Assembly (NCBI GenBank): GCA_937896895.1
Contig: CALBNV010000063.1
Coordinates: 1-61,380, forward strand
Reading direction: 5' to 3'
Length of the DNA: 61,380 nucleotides
Source: an uncultured Bacteroidales bacterium
GTDB taxonomy: Bacteria > Bacteroidota > Bacteroidia > Bacteroidales > F082
Below are positions 7,284 to 17,250 of the stretch, piece by piece. A program made the position numbers and the translations under genes. The notes under the pieces are model-generated. The model was given only the letters and a program-made list of their open reading frames with translations, did no database searches and was not told the DNA's origin. The first letter of the stretch is position 1. Each line of letters opens with the position of its first letter.

Positions 7284-9620
7284 ATGAACGAATCTCGCAC
7301 TTTGAACAGGATTGTTATTACATTCATTTTATTGATTAACAGTGTCTTTGCATTTGCCCAAGGCGATAACACCGTGAAGGGTTTCGTCTATGAGACCGCA
7401 ACCGGCGAACCGATGATGTTCGCAAATGTGTATCTTGAGGGCACGACATTAGGCTCGACAACAGATATCAACGGGTATTTCAGCATCACAAGGATACCCG
7501 ACGGCAGCTATTTCGTTATGGTGACGATGGTCGGATGCGACACGATCAAAGACCCAGTCACATTGAAGGGAAACCAGATATTATCCAAAAAGTATAATCT
7601 GAGTGAGGCTTCGATAAAATTGGAGGCTGTCAGCGTCACCGCCGAAAAAATCGAGGCGAGGACGGAGACCAAGACCTCGGTGGTGAACATCACGCCGAAG
7701 ACCATCACCAAGATCCCGTCGATAGGCGGTCAGGCTGACCTCGCCCAGTATCTTCAGGTCATACCTGGTGTCGTGTTCACAGGCGACCAGGGCGGTCAGC
7801 TCTACATCCGCGGCGGCTCCCCGATCCAGAACAAGGTGCTCCTCGACGGGATGATCGTGTATAACCCGTTCCACAGCATAGGCCTGTTCTCCGTCTTCGA
7901 CACCGACATCATCAGGAACGCGGAGGTTTATACCGGCGGCTTCGGGGCTGAATACGGCGGACGCGTCTCCTCCGTGATGGACATCACGACCCGCGATGGC
8001 AACAAGAAACGCATCTCCGGCAAGGTCGGCGCATCGACATTCGGCGCGAAAGTCCTCCTTGAAGGCCCGCTCAAGAAAGCGAAGTCGGACAATGACGTGA
8101 GCCTCTCGTTCATACTCTCCGCCAAGGCGTCATATCTCGAAGAGACCAGCAAGAACATCTATGACCCGATGATTAAATGCGGCGTCCTGCCGTATGAATA
8201 TCAGGATTTATACGGTAAGATATCACTCAACGCAGCCAACGGAAGCAAGGTGAACTTGTTCGGATTCAGCTTCAACGACCAGGTGAACAACTACAAGTCG
8301 ATATCCGACTTCAACTGGAAATCATACGGCGGCGGCGCAAGTATGGTGATAATCCCCGGCAAGTCGCCGGTCCTTGTTGAAGGAAACATTGCGTATTCAA
8401 ACTATATCGCTGAACTTCATGAGGCTAACAACAATCCGCGCTCAAGCTCGATAGGCGGCTTCAACGCTGGCTTCAATTTCTCGTATTTCCTCGGTAAGAA
8501 CACGTTGAAATATGGTGTCGAGATACTTGGTTTCAAGACTGTTTTCGACTACAGAAAAGCGAACGGCATAGATATAGACATGACGGAGAACACCACCGAA
8601 CTCGGTGCGTTCATCAAATATAAATGGCAACTCGAAAAACTCATCATCGAGCCGAGCTTCCGTCTGCAATGGTACGCCTCCTTGGCGGAAGTCTCGCCTG
8701 AGCCGCGCCTTGCGGTAAAATACAACGTGACCGACTGGTTCCGCATCAAGGGCGCAGCGGGCATGTATTCACAGAATCTCATAGCGGCAAACAGCGACCG
8801 CGACGTGGTGAACCTCTTCTATGGCTTCCTTTCCGGACCCGACAACCTGCCGAAGAAATTCAATGGCAAAGAGGTGACGACCAAACTCCAGAAGGCGAAC
8901 CATTACATCATTGGCACTGAATTCGACATCGTCAACAACCTCACCTTGAACATCGAAGGCTATCTCAAGGATTTCAAACAACTGTCAAACATGAACAGAA
9001 ACCAGCTCTATGCCGAGAATAACGCGCCATACGGAACACCCGACATCCTGAAGAAAGACTTCATGATCGAGAACGGCAAGGCGTACGGCATCGACCTTTC
9101 GCTCAAATTCGAGCAGTTCAGATGGTATGTGTGGGCCGCCTATTCGTATGCTCATGTCAATAAGAACTATGAAAATGAAAACAAAGAACTCGTGAACTAC
9201 CGCACACACTACGACCGCCGCCATAACATCAATATCATCGTGACTTACAGCGCGGGCGCACGCAAACAATGGGAACTCAGCGGCCGTTGGAACTTCGGCT
9301 CAGGCTTCCCGTTCACACAGGTCAGCGGATTCTATGAGAATTATCAGTTGGGTAATATCGGCGATAATTTCATCGGAGCCAATGGCAACCTCGGACTCAT
9401 CTACGATGACCTTAACAAAGGCGAACTGCCTACATACCACAGGTTCGACATCGACGCGAAACGCAAGTTCAACTTCAGCGACCGCGTGAACCTCGAACTC
9501 GACCTCAGCGTGACGAACATTTACAACAGAAATAACGTTTTCTTTGTTGACATTGTCTCAGGCGAGACAATGTATCAACTGCCAATCATGCCGAGCGTAA
9601 GCTTGACACTAACATTCTAA
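7284..9620 (+). CDS. TonB-dependent receptor with carboxypeptidase-like regulatory domain
   Basis: This is an outer-membrane gated transporter. The 778 residues comprise a signal peptide (to about residue 25, VFAFAQ), a CarboxypepD_reg-like beta-sandwich (about 30-115, KGFVYETATGEPMMFANVYL), a plug domain (about 125-240, with IRGGSP and LLDGMIVYNPFHSIGLFSVF), and a C-terminal beta-barrel ending in the aromatic residue F (SLTLTF). It is shorter than a typical SusC protein and has no SusD partner next to it. Its stop codon overlaps the ATG of oligopeptidase B (TAATG), so peptides are a plausible ligand; this is inference only. Confidence 0.92.
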   Translation: MNESRTLNRIVITFILLINSVFAFAQGDNTVKGFVYETATGEPMMFANVYLEGTTLGSTTDINGYFSITRIPDGSYFVMVTMVGCDTIKDPVTLKGNQILSKKYNLSEASIKLEAVSVTAEKIEARTETKTSVVNITPKTITKIPSIGGQADLAQYLQVIPGVVFTGDQGGQLYIRGGSPIQNKVLLDGMIVYNPFHSIGLFSVFDTDIIRNAEVYTGGFGAEYGGRVSSVMDITTRDGNKKRISGKVGASTFGAKVLLEGPLKKAKSDNDVSLSFILSAKASYLEETSKNIYDPMIKCGVLPYEYQDLYGKISLNAANGSKVNLFGFSFNDQVNNYKSISDFNWKSYGGGASMVIIPGKSPVLVEGNIAYSNYIAELHEANNNPRSSSIGGFNAGFNFSYFLGKNTLKYGVEILGFKTVFDYRKANGIDIDMTENTTELGAFIKYKWQLEKLIIEPSFRLQWYASLAEVSPEPRLAVKYNVTDWFRIKGAAGMYSQNLIAANSDRDVVNLFYGFLSGPDNLPKKFNGKEVTTKLQKANHYIIGTEFDIVNNLTLNIEGYLKDFKQLSNMNRNQLYAENNAPYGTPDILKKDFMIENGKAYGIDLSLKFEQFRWYVWAAYSYAHVNKNYENENKELVNYRTHYDRRHNINIIVTYSAGARKQWELSGRWNFGSGFPFTQVSGFYENYQLGNIGDNFIGANGNLGLIYDDLNKGELPTYHRFDIDAKRKFNFSDRVNLELDLSVTNIYNRNNVFFVDIVSGETMYQLPIMPSVSLTLTF

Positions 9621-11677
9621 TGATGGAAACACCTTCTCCGAAAAAAATACCACACGAGATGACAATTCACGGTCATACCCGTGTGGATAATTATTATTGG
9701 CTCAACGAGCGTGAAAATCCTGAAGTAATCGACTACCTCAAGGCTGAAAACGCCTACGAACAGGAAATGATGAAGCATACGGAACCGCTTCAGCATCAAT
9801 TGTTTGAGGAGATTGTCGCAAGAATAAAACAAGATGACGTGTCGGTTCCTGTCAGACATAAAGGCTACGTCTATTACTCGCGTTTCGAGGAAGGCATGGA
9901 ATATCCGATCTATTGCCGCCGCCGCGCCTTGAACGACGATTACCTCGATTTGACGCGACAAGGCGACGAGGAGGTTCTGCTCAACGGCTACGAGATGTCA
10001 CGCGGATATTCGTTTTTCGACATCGGCGCGTATAATGTAAGCCCTGACAATCAACTGATTGCATATAGCGTTGACACGGTCAGCCGTAGGCAGTATCAGA
10101 TCTTCGTGAAAGAAATAGCCACGGGCAAAATGTTCCCGGAGGTCATACAAAACACGACGGGCAACATGGTCTGGGCCAACGACAACAAGACGATTTTCTA
10201 TAGCATGAAAGACGAGTCGCTGCGTTCCTGCCGGATCATGCGACACGAAGTCGGCACCGACCCGAAAGATGATGTTGAGGTGTTCTATGAACAGGATGCG
10301 ACGTTTTATGCTTATATAAGTAAAACAAAATCAGACAGATATATAGTCATTGTCTCGGAAAGCACTTTGAGCTCTGAAGTCCGTTTCATCGATGCTGACA
10401 GGCCGAGAGATGAGTTCAAGGTATTTCAGAAACGACAGGCCGACATGCTTTACGGCATCGGGCATTATGGCGAATATTTTTACATCATAACGAATGCCGA
10501 CGGCGCGAAGAACTTCAAGGTGATGAGGACACCGGTCAACGCGACTGGAAAAGAAAACTGGAAAGAGTTCATCAGCTACCGCGAAAATGTTCTTGTTGAA
10601 GACATCGACATCTTCGCTGATTTCATCGTCGTCGAGGAAAGAATCAACGGACTGACGAATCTGCGGGTGCTGTCGTGGGACGGGCAGACTGACTATTACA
10701 TCGATTTCGGTGAGGCGGCATACACCGTCGGCGCCTCGGCAAATCCGGAGTTCGATACGCATCTGCTGAGATATGCTTATACCTCGATGACAACGCCAAG
10801 CTCTGTGTATCAATATGATATGGTCAGTAAGACGGCAAAACTCCTGAAACAGCAGGAGGTTGTCGGCGGTTACAATCCGTCGGATTATGTGACGGAGCGT
10901 CTCATGGCTCCGGCGAAAGACGGAGTGCTTGTGCCGGTGTCGTTGGTGTATAAAAAAGGTCTTGTGAAAAACGGACGCAATCCGTTGGTGCTTTACGGCT
11001 ACGGCTCGTATGGCAACAGCCTTGACGCCTATTTCTCCACGGCGCGCCTCAGCCTCCTCGACAGAGGCTTCGTCTGGGCGATAGCACATATCCGAGGCGG
11101 CGAGGAGATGGGACGGCAATGGTATGAAGACGGCAAGCTCTTTAAAAAGAAAAACACTTTCACTGATTTTATTTCTTGTGGTGAATATCTTATAAATCAA
11201 GGGTTTACAAATAGCAAGATGATCTTCGCGATGGGCGGAAGCGCCGGCGGGCTCCTTGTCGGCGCAGTCGCGAACATGGCGCCGGAACTCTTCAGGGGCA
11301 TAATCGCACAGGTGCCTTTCGTCGATGTCGTGACGACAATGCTCGATGAAAGCATCCCGCTGACGACAGGCGAATATGACGAATGGGGCAACCCGAACGA
11401 GAAAGACAGTTACGACTATATGCTTTCGTATTCGCCGTACGACAACGTAGAGGCCAAAGACTATCCGGCGATGCTTGTGACGACAGGCCTTCACGACAGT
11501 CAGGTGCAGTATTGGGAACCGGCGAAATGGGTCGCGAAACTGCGTGAACTCAAGACCGATGACAACCCTCTGCTCCTGAAAACCAATATGGATTTCGGAC
11601 ACGGCGGCGCGTCAGGCCGTTTTGAGCCGTTCAAGGAAATTGCGCTTGAATACGCTTTCATGCTCGATCTGATCTGA
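9620..11677 (+). CDS. ptrB: oligopeptidase B (S9 prolyl oligopeptidase family)
   Basis: This is a serine peptidase that cuts short peptides after Arg or Lys. The 685 residues match the usual length of oligopeptidase B. An N-terminal seven-blade propeller part is followed by an alpha/beta-hydrolase domain with the nucleophile Ser541 in GGSAGG, Asp626 in LHDSQV and His661 in FGHGGASG. There is no signal peptide, so it acts in the cytoplasm. The start codon overlaps the receptor stop codon by one base; a second ATG follows directly at 9623. Its Arg/Lys preference fits the gingipain-like proteases encoded further along. Specificity is inferred from the family. Confidence 0.88.
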   Translation: MMETPSPKKIPHEMTIHGHTRVDNYYWLNERENPEVIDYLKAENAYEQEMMKHTEPLQHQLFEEIVARIKQDDVSVPVRHKGYVYYSRFEEGMEYPIYCRRRALNDDYLDLTRQGDEEVLLNGYEMSRGYSFFDIGAYNVSPDNQLIAYSVDTVSRRQYQIFVKEIATGKMFPEVIQNTTGNMVWANDNKTIFYSMKDESLRSCRIMRHEVGTDPKDDVEVFYEQDATFYAYISKTKSDRYIVIVSESTLSSEVRFIDADRPRDEFKVFQKRQADMLYGIGHYGEYFYIITNADGAKNFKVMRTPVNATGKENWKEFISYRENVLVEDIDIFADFIVVEERINGLTNLRVLSWDGQTDYYIDFGEAAYTVGASANPEFDTHLLRYAYTSMTTPSSVYQYDMVSKTAKLLKQQEVVGGYNPSDYVTERLMAPAKDGVLVPVSLVYKKGLVKNGRNPLVLYGYGSYGNSLDAYFSTARLSLLDRGFVWAIAHIRGGEEMGRQWYEDGKLFKKKNTFTDFISCGEYLINQGFTNSKMIFAMGGSAGGLLVGAVANMAPELFRGIIAQVPFVDVVTTMLDESIPLTTGEYDEWGNPNEKDSYDYMLSYSPYDNVEAKDYPAMLVTTGLHDSQVQYWEPAKWVAKLRELKTDDNPLLLKTNMDFGHGGASGRFEPFKEIALEYAFMLDLI

Positions 11678-11679
11678 TT

Positions 11680-13269
11680 ATGAACATATACCAGCTTTTT
11701 GTTCGGGTTTTTGGTAACAAAAACGGTGCGTGGAAGCCAAACGGCACACGCGAACAAAATGGTTGTGGCACTTTCAACGACATTAATGACGATGAAATTG
11801 AACGTCTTAAATCATTGGGAATCAGTCATATATGGCTTACGGGCGTTATAAGGCATTCCACATCGTCTGATTATTCGGGTATTGGTCTTAAACCAACGAA
11901 CAAATTGATAACCAAAGGTTTGGCCGGCTCACCTTATTCAATCCTTGATTATTACGATGTCGATCCCGATTTGGCAGTAAAGCCCGAAAACAGAATGGCT
12001 GAGTTTGAAGATGCTGTCAATAGGATTCACAAACACGGGCTGAAAGTCATTATCGACCTCATTCCCAATCACTTGGCGCGAGAATATAAGTCGGTTTGCA
12101 AACCTGATTACATAAACGATTTCGGTGTCAATGATGATAAGAATATAGAGTTTTCTCCCGCCAATAACTTTTATTATTGCCCTAATGAATTGTATGTCAA
12201 TCCGATAGGTGATGCAGGTGAATATCATGAGTTTCCTGCAAAAGCCAGCGGCAATGATGTCTTCCGCCCGAATCCGTCGGTCGATGACTGGTATGACACT
12301 GTGAAACTCAATTACGGCGTTGACTATCGTGATGGCGGCAGACATTTTGAGTTTGTCCCGGATACTTGGCGTAAAATGCTGAATATCATTGCTTTCTGGT
12401 GTTCAAAAGGCGTTGATGGCTTCCGTGTCGATATGGCAGAGATGGTACCCGTCGAGTTCTGGCGCTGGGTTGTTGCTGAAGTACGTAAAGACTTCAATAT
12501 CACGATGATAGCCGAGATTTACCAGCCGAATCTTTATAAGGCATATATCGAAGCTGGTTTTGATTATCTTTACGATAAAGTCGGCTTGTACAATACGCTT
12601 GAAAACATTTACAGATACGGACAACGTGCTGAAACGATTTCTGAAGTCTGGAAGCGACTTAACGGCTTGGATGACAATATGTTGCGTTTTATGGAAAACC
12701 ACGATGAGGTCAGACTTGCGTCGAAACATTTTATGAAAAACGCAAGAAACGCCTTCCCGTTTGTCGCAATGTCAGCGTTGATGAACAATGGTCCGTTCAT
12801 GATTTACAACGGTCAGGAATATGGAGAGGATGCCGACGGCGCGGCAGGTTTCAGTGGTGATGACGGGCGGACTTCAATCTTCGATTACGTTTCAATGAAA
12901 TCGGTTTTGAAAGACGACAGACACTCTGATGTTTATGAATTTTATTGTAAGTTATTGAATTTCAGAGAGAAAAATCCAGCGATTCGAAATGGTGCGTTCT
13001 ACGACTTGATGTGGGCGAATCCTTGGTATTCTGACTTTGACCCACAATATGTATATGCGTTTCTGCGTTATTGCGAGGAACAAAAGTTATTGATTGTCAT
13101 CAATTTCAATTTGAATGAGGGCAGAAAGGTGACTGTGACGGTACCTGAAGATGCGGTGGAATTGGTCGGAGGTTGCAGAAACGAATATCAGGTTGAATTG
13201 AATCCCGGCGAAGTGAAGATTGTTGACCTTTTGAATGTCAGATGTAGAGACGGTGCATGCACCGTCTGA
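11680..13269 (+). CDS. GH13 alpha-amylase family glycoside hydrolase
   Basis: It acts on alpha-glucans such as glycogen or maltodextrins. The 529 residues form the GH13 (beta/alpha)8 barrel: region I VIIDLIPNHL, region II GFRVDMAEMV with nucleophile Asp251, region III MIAEIYQ with acid/base Glu279, and region IV FMENHDEVR with Asp342. No signal peptide is present, so a cytoplasmic role in glycogen or maltodextrin turnover fits. It begins 2 bp after oligopeptidase B. The last codons and stop are part of a 35-bp tandem duplication shared with the spacer before the branching enzyme. Exact substrate is not determinable. Confidence 0.88.
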   Translation: MNIYQLFVRVFGNKNGAWKPNGTREQNGCGTFNDINDDEIERLKSLGISHIWLTGVIRHSTSSDYSGIGLKPTNKLITKGLAGSPYSILDYYDVDPDLAVKPENRMAEFEDAVNRIHKHGLKVIIDLIPNHLAREYKSVCKPDYINDFGVNDDKNIEFSPANNFYYCPNELYVNPIGDAGEYHEFPAKASGNDVFRPNPSVDDWYDTVKLNYGVDYRDGGRHFEFVPDTWRKMLNIIAFWCSKGVDGFRVDMAEMVPVEFWRWVVAEVRKDFNITMIAEIYQPNLYKAYIEAGFDYLYDKVGLYNTLENIYRYGQRAETISEVWKRLNGLDDNMLRFMENHDEVRLASKHFMKNARNAFPFVAMSALMNNGPFMIYNGQEYGEDADGAAGFSGDDGRTSIFDYVSMKSVLKDDRHSDVYEFYCKLLNFREKNPAIRNGAFYDLMWANPWYSDFDPQYVYAFLRYCEEQKLLIVINFNLNEGRKVTVTVPEDAVELVGGCRNEYQVELNPGEVKIVDLLNVRCRDGACTV

Positions 13270-13322
13270 TGGTTGTTTGAAAATAAAGTGCATACACCGT
13301 CTGACGGTTGTTTGAAAATAAA
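13253..13322 (+). repeat. 35-bp tandem duplication at the amylase/branching-enzyme junction
   Basis: Two 35-bp units (13253-13287 and 13288-13322) start GTGCATGCACC and GTGCATACACC and end TTGTTTGAAAATAAA. They differ at two positions. The first unit contains the amylase stop codon; the second is spacer that ends 3 bp before the next ATG. The pattern is a simple recent tandem duplication. Confidence 0.95.
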
Positions 13323-13325
13323 GTT

Positions 13326-15338
13326 ATGATGAAGATAGTTGAAAAAGACAGTTGGCTGAAGCCTGTCGCCGATGAGGTGCAGGGACGTTTTGACCGTTAT
13401 CATAATTGCCTTAAAAACATTGAGAGTCAATATGGTAGCCTTAAGAACTTTGCTTCAGCGCACGAGTTTCTCGGTTTTCATTATGACAAATTTCGTCATG
13501 GCTGGTGGTATCGCGAGTGGGCGCCGGCGGCGCATTATCTCTCGTTGTTCGGCGATTTCAACGGATGGAACCGCTACGCGAATCCGATGGAGAAGACCGA
13601 CAATGGTGTCTGGGAGATTTTCCTTCCCGATGCCGAGTTCTCAGGGCGGCTCGTCCACGGAAGCCTCCTGAAGGTGTTGGTGCAGTCGAGCATCGGCGAG
13701 CAGGAGAGGATTCCTGTATATATTAATAAGGTGTTGCAAGATGACGACACGAAAGATTTCCGCGGACAGTTTTGGAACCCGGAAAAACCGTATATCTTTG
13801 AATATCAAAGGCCTGAGATGAAAGATGAGCCGTTGCTGATATATGAGGCTCATGTGGGTATGGCGCAGGAGAAAGAAGGTGTCGGGACTTACAATGAGTT
13901 TAGAATCAATGTGTTACCGCGAATAAAGACCGCAGGATACAACGCCGTTCAGCTGATGGCAATTGCCGAACATCCATATTACGGCTCGTTCGGTTATCAC
14001 GTGTCGAACCTCTTTGCTCCGAGTTCGCGCTTCGGCACTCCCGAAGAACTGAAAATGCTTGTTGATGAAGCACATAGACTTGGACTGCTTGTCATCATGG
14101 ATGTGGTGCATTCACATACGGTCAAGAATATCCGTGAGGGATTAAATCTTTTTGACGGCACTGATTATCAATATCTTAAATCAGGAAAAGACGGCGAACA
14201 TCCGCAATGGGACTCAAAGATTTTCAATTACGGGAAACTTGAGACGCTTCAGCTGTTGCTCTCGAATCTGCGCTATTGGCTTGAGGACTTTCATTTTGAC
14301 GGATTCAGGTTCGACGGCGTGACTTCCATGCTTTATCTCGACCACGGCATCGGTGTTACGTTTGATGACCCATGGAAATATTTTGGCGAAAATATTGATA
14401 ATGACGCTGTTACATATCTTCAACTCGCGAATCAGTTGGTGCATGACCTTGGAAAAAACAACATTTCAATCGCTGAAGACGTGAGTGGTATGCCGGGGCT
14501 TTGCGCTCCAATAGAGGACGGCGGTATTGGCTTCGACTATCGGCTCGGCATGGGACTCCCTGACTTCTGGATAAAGGTTTTGAAAGACCAGACTGACGAG
14601 GAATGGAACATGCACGAGTTCTTTTTCACGATGACCAACAGGATGAGCGATGTGAAGACGATAGCTTACGCGGAGTCGCACGACCAGGCACTTGTCGGAG
14701 ATAAGACATTGTCTTTCAGGCTGATGGACAAGGAAATGTACACTTCGATGTCGGTTGGAGATGACAATTTCATCATCGACCGCGGTATCGCCCTGCACAA
14801 GATGATCAGGCTTTTCACCATCGCGCTCGGCGGTGACGCATGGCTGAATTTCATGGGCAATGAGTTCGGACATCCCGAATGGATCGACTTTCCGCGTCAT
14901 GACAACAACTGGAGTTATAAACATGCACGTCGCCAATGGTCGCTCGTTGATGACAAGAATCTTAAATATCACTGGCTCAATGACTTTGATGTCGCGATGC
15001 TCGATTTTGTGAAAAAGACAAAGCTGATGTCGTCTGAACAGGCGTGGCTTCTGAACGCAGATGAGGAGAATAAAACAATCGTATTTGAAAGGAATAACCT
15101 CATTTTCGTGTTCAATTTCGGTCAGAAATCATCGCCTGATTATCAGATAAATGTCAAGCAATCAGGCGATTACAGGATCGTCTTCAGCACCGACGAGAAA
15201 CGTTTCGGCGGGTTTGAGAATATTGATGAAAGCACCGTCTTCCCGTCAGAAATGGTTGACGGAGAGATTACAATGAAAATCTACAATGTCGCCAGGACAG
15301 CGACCGTATATCGCACTGACGGCGTGAATAAAATATGA
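13326..15338 (+). CDS. glgB: 1,4-alpha-glucan branching enzyme (GH13_8-like)
   Basis: It makes alpha-1,6 branches in glycogen. From the ATG at 13326 (a second ATG follows at 13329) the protein has about 670 residues: an N-terminal CBM48 domain (WWYREWAPAAHYLSLFGDFN) and a GH13 barrel with Asp330 in GFRFDGVTSML, Glu384 in AEDVSGMP and Asp453 in ESHDQALVGDK. The wording of these motifs resembles eukaryote-type branching enzymes (GH13_8) rather than E. coli GlgB. The earlier in-frame start at 13308 lies in the duplicated spacer and was not chosen. It sits in a run with the other GH13 gene. Confidence 0.9.
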   Translation: MMKIVEKDSWLKPVADEVQGRFDRYHNCLKNIESQYGSLKNFASAHEFLGFHYDKFRHGWWYREWAPAAHYLSLFGDFNGWNRYANPMEKTDNGVWEIFLPDAEFSGRLVHGSLLKVLVQSSIGEQERIPVYINKVLQDDDTKDFRGQFWNPEKPYIFEYQRPEMKDEPLLIYEAHVGMAQEKEGVGTYNEFRINVLPRIKTAGYNAVQLMAIAEHPYYGSFGYHVSNLFAPSSRFGTPEELKMLVDEAHRLGLLVIMDVVHSHTVKNIREGLNLFDGTDYQYLKSGKDGEHPQWDSKIFNYGKLETLQLLLSNLRYWLEDFHFDGFRFDGVTSMLYLDHGIGVTFDDPWKYFGENIDNDAVTYLQLANQLVHDLGKNNISIAEDVSGMPGLCAPIEDGGIGFDYRLGMGLPDFWIKVLKDQTDEEWNMHEFFFTMTNRMSDVKTIAYAESHDQALVGDKTLSFRLMDKEMYTSMSVGDDNFIIDRGIALHKMIRLFTIALGGDAWLNFMGNEFGHPEWIDFPRHDNNWSYKHARRQWSLVDDKNLKYHWLNDFDVAMLDFVKKTKLMSSEQAWLLNADEENKTIVFERNNLIFVFNFGQKSSPDYQINVKQSGDYRIVFSTDEKRFGGFENIDESTVFPSEMVDGEITMKIYNVARTATVYRTDGVNKI

Positions 15339-15342
15339 CGTT

Positions 15343-16398
15343 ATGAAAAGTATTAAATGTTTATTGCTGATAATCAGCATGATGAGTATGTCGCCGGCAG
15401 TTGCGCAAGTTGAAGCCAAGACTTATTACGAGCCGGAGCTGCTTATGATTTCACAACCTAAGATTGAGTTTTACGACACGGGCGAAAATGACTACGTCCA
15501 GTTTTATTTCGATGTGAAAAACATTGGTTCTGAGACGTATAAAGGTGAATTTATCATCTTGATGGAGCCTGATGTTGACCATTTCTATGCCAAGAAAAAC
15601 ATCAAAGTCAAGGCTGGTGCTGTGAAGAGAATCAGGATGGAACTTGACCTGAGCATGGTTTATTATGATTCGGTTTATACTGTCCTTCCTGTGTATGAGT
15701 TTGAGAATCAATGGTATCCGCTTACGGCCTACGAACAGTTCTCGTCTTTGATGCTTTGTCTGAACTCTCCATCGTACAGTCAGGATTTGATTGTCACCGC
15801 CGAGCCTGCGCCGGTCGTTGATTATTATTACGATGCGCGGTTGCAGCGTCCGCCCGTCTATGGTTATTATTACGTCACGCCGCCTCCGGGCTGGGCTTAT
15901 GCGTACGGTTACAACCCATATTGTGTCAATAATTATTACACCGTCATAAACGGAAATGTGAATGATTATAATGGCGGAAGCAACCATGTCGTTAATATTA
16001 ATGACAGGCCGTCGGCACCGAAAGTGTCTCATAATCATTACAGTACGAGTATTTCTAATACGTCATCTTCGTCAAGGAGAGCGCATTCGGTTTCGGGAAA
16101 TTCCGTGACACCATCTGTGCCGCGACGCACGACATCAGGGACATCGTCTTCGGCGAGAAGTTCGTCGTCTTCATCGAACAGACAGTCTTCTTCCGTCTCA
16201 AATCCTTCAAATTCGAGAAACAACTCCTCTTCGACCTCGTCGTCTTCAAAACGGTCAAGTAGCTCATCATCAACGGTTTCCAATTCGTCATCGTCAAGGT
16301 CTTCTTCGTCAAGAAGCTCGTCGTCGAAGTCTTCAAGCAGTTCTTCATCGAGAAGTTCAAGCTCGTCAAGCTCAAGGTCTGGCGGCGGAAGAAGATAG
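15343..16398 (+). CDS. secreted protein with serine/arginine-rich tail, function unknown
   Basis: No family is recognised. The 351 residues begin with a signal peptide (MKSIKCLLLIISMMSMSPAVA). A beta-rich domain with many Tyr and Asp follows (about 25-150; possibly an immunoglobulin-like fold), then a Tyr/Pro-rich linker (PPVYGYYYVTPPPGWAYAYG). The tail from about residue 235 is almost only Ser, Arg, Lys and Asn and ends SGGGRR. The low-complexity tail could be a flexible, glycosylated or wall-contacting segment. It starts 4 bp after the branching enzyme stop, so it is probably cotranscribed, yet it would leave the cytoplasm. Confidence 0.75.
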   Translation: MKSIKCLLLIISMMSMSPAVAQVEAKTYYEPELLMISQPKIEFYDTGENDYVQFYFDVKNIGSETYKGEFIILMEPDVDHFYAKKNIKVKAGAVKRIRMELDLSMVYYDSVYTVLPVYEFENQWYPLTAYEQFSSLMLCLNSPSYSQDLIVTAEPAPVVDYYYDARLQRPPVYGYYYVTPPPGWAYAYGYNPYCVNNYYTVINGNVNDYNGGSNHVVNINDRPSAPKVSHNHYSTSISNTSSSSRRAHSVSGNSVTPSVPRRTTSGTSSSARSSSSSSNRQSSSVSNPSNSRNNSSSTSSSSKRSSSSSSTVSNSSSSRSSSSRSSSSKSSSSSSSRSSSSSSSRSGGGRR

Positions 16399-16466
16399 TT
16401 GATATTAAATCTGAAGCCGTTCGGTGAAAAATTTTAAAAAAATGTTTTTTGTTACGAAATAATGTG

Positions 16467-16474
16467 TACCTTTG
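16467..16474 (+). promoter_or_regulatory. -7 promoter box of the outer membrane barrel gene
   Basis: TACCTTTG matches TAnnTTTG. The start codon is at 16545, giving a leader of about 65 bases. Confidence 0.6.
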
Positions 16475-16544
16475 CGCGATTTTTTAAAGAGAGGAAGCCG
16501 AAAATCTCGTCAAAGAGTAGGCAAAATTAAATCAAATTAAAACT

Positions 16545-17231
16545 ATGAAAAAAGTATTTTTAACACTTTCACTCGTGGCAGCAGCATTCTTCTGCCAAGC
16601 ACAGCTTTTCGTTGGTGGTGACCTCGGTTTCAGTACGAAAGGTGGCAGTTTGTCAGGTAAAGATGGCAATACTTCCATAAGTATTGATCGTCCAAAGACC
16701 ACAACCTTTGAAATCGTTCCTACCATCGGTTTCATGTTCAATGAAAGCATCGGTATCGGTTTGGACTTCGGTTATGGTGTTTCAAACTATAAAGAGAAAG
16801 ATGAGGATTATAGTTACAAGGAAAGCGTGAATTCTTGGATTGTGGCTCCTTATTTCCGTTGGGTTTTCGGTCAGTTCGACAGAGTGTCGCTCTATGCAGA
16901 TGCAAGAATCAACTTCGGTGGTGACAAGTATAAAGTGAGCGAGACGGAAGGTAATGCATCAGTGAGCTTTGATGGTGACAAGGTTTCCAACTTTGGCTTT
17001 AACATCGTTCCAGGTATCAACTTCATGATTAGTGACAATATTGCACTTAACGCAAAATTGAACCTCATCAGCCTTGGTTACAACATGACAAAGACTACAA
17101 CAAAGTATTTGGATGATGATTTCGAGTATTATCGTGATGATGAGCCGGAATACACAATTAAAGATACCAGCTTTGGCTTTGGTGTCAACTACAGGACAGC
17201 TCTTGAAGTTGGTTTTATCTATCAGTTCTAA
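16545..17231 (+). CDS. outer membrane beta-barrel protein (porin/OmpA-barrel-like), function unknown
   Basis: The 228 residues begin with a signal peptide (MKKVFLTLSLVAAAFFCQA) and then show alternating amphipathic strands with Gly and aromatic residues, such as LFVGGDLGFSTKGG and FGFNIVPGINFMI. The C-terminus is FIYQF, ending in Phe as in many outer-membrane barrels. This matches the small 8-strand barrel family (OMP_b-brl) common in Bacteroidota. It has its own promoter and is closed by a strong hairpin terminator. Confidence 0.8.
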   Translation: MKKVFLTLSLVAAAFFCQAQLFVGGDLGFSTKGGSLSGKDGNTSISIDRPKTTTFEIVPTIGFMFNESIGIGLDFGYGVSNYKEKDEDYSYKESVNSWIVAPYFRWVFGQFDRVSLYADARINFGGDKYKVSETEGNASVSFDGDKVSNFGFNIVPGINFMISDNIALNAKLNLISLGYNMTKTTTKYLDDDFEYYRDDEPEYTIKDTSFGFGVNYRTALEVGFIYQF

Positions 17232-17250
17232 ATTAAGAGTTTAACACACA

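Noticed and set aside
9683..9691. TGTGGATAA, a perfect DnaA-box match
   Set aside because: It lies inside the oligopeptidase B coding region (RVDNY), is isolated and no further boxes are nearby; a single 9-mer is expected by chance in 61 kb.
10331..11602. 423-codon open frame on the minus strand inside oligopeptidase B
   Set aside because: It mirrors the codon structure of the real gene; its translation has low-complexity His/Arg/Val content and no family resemblance.
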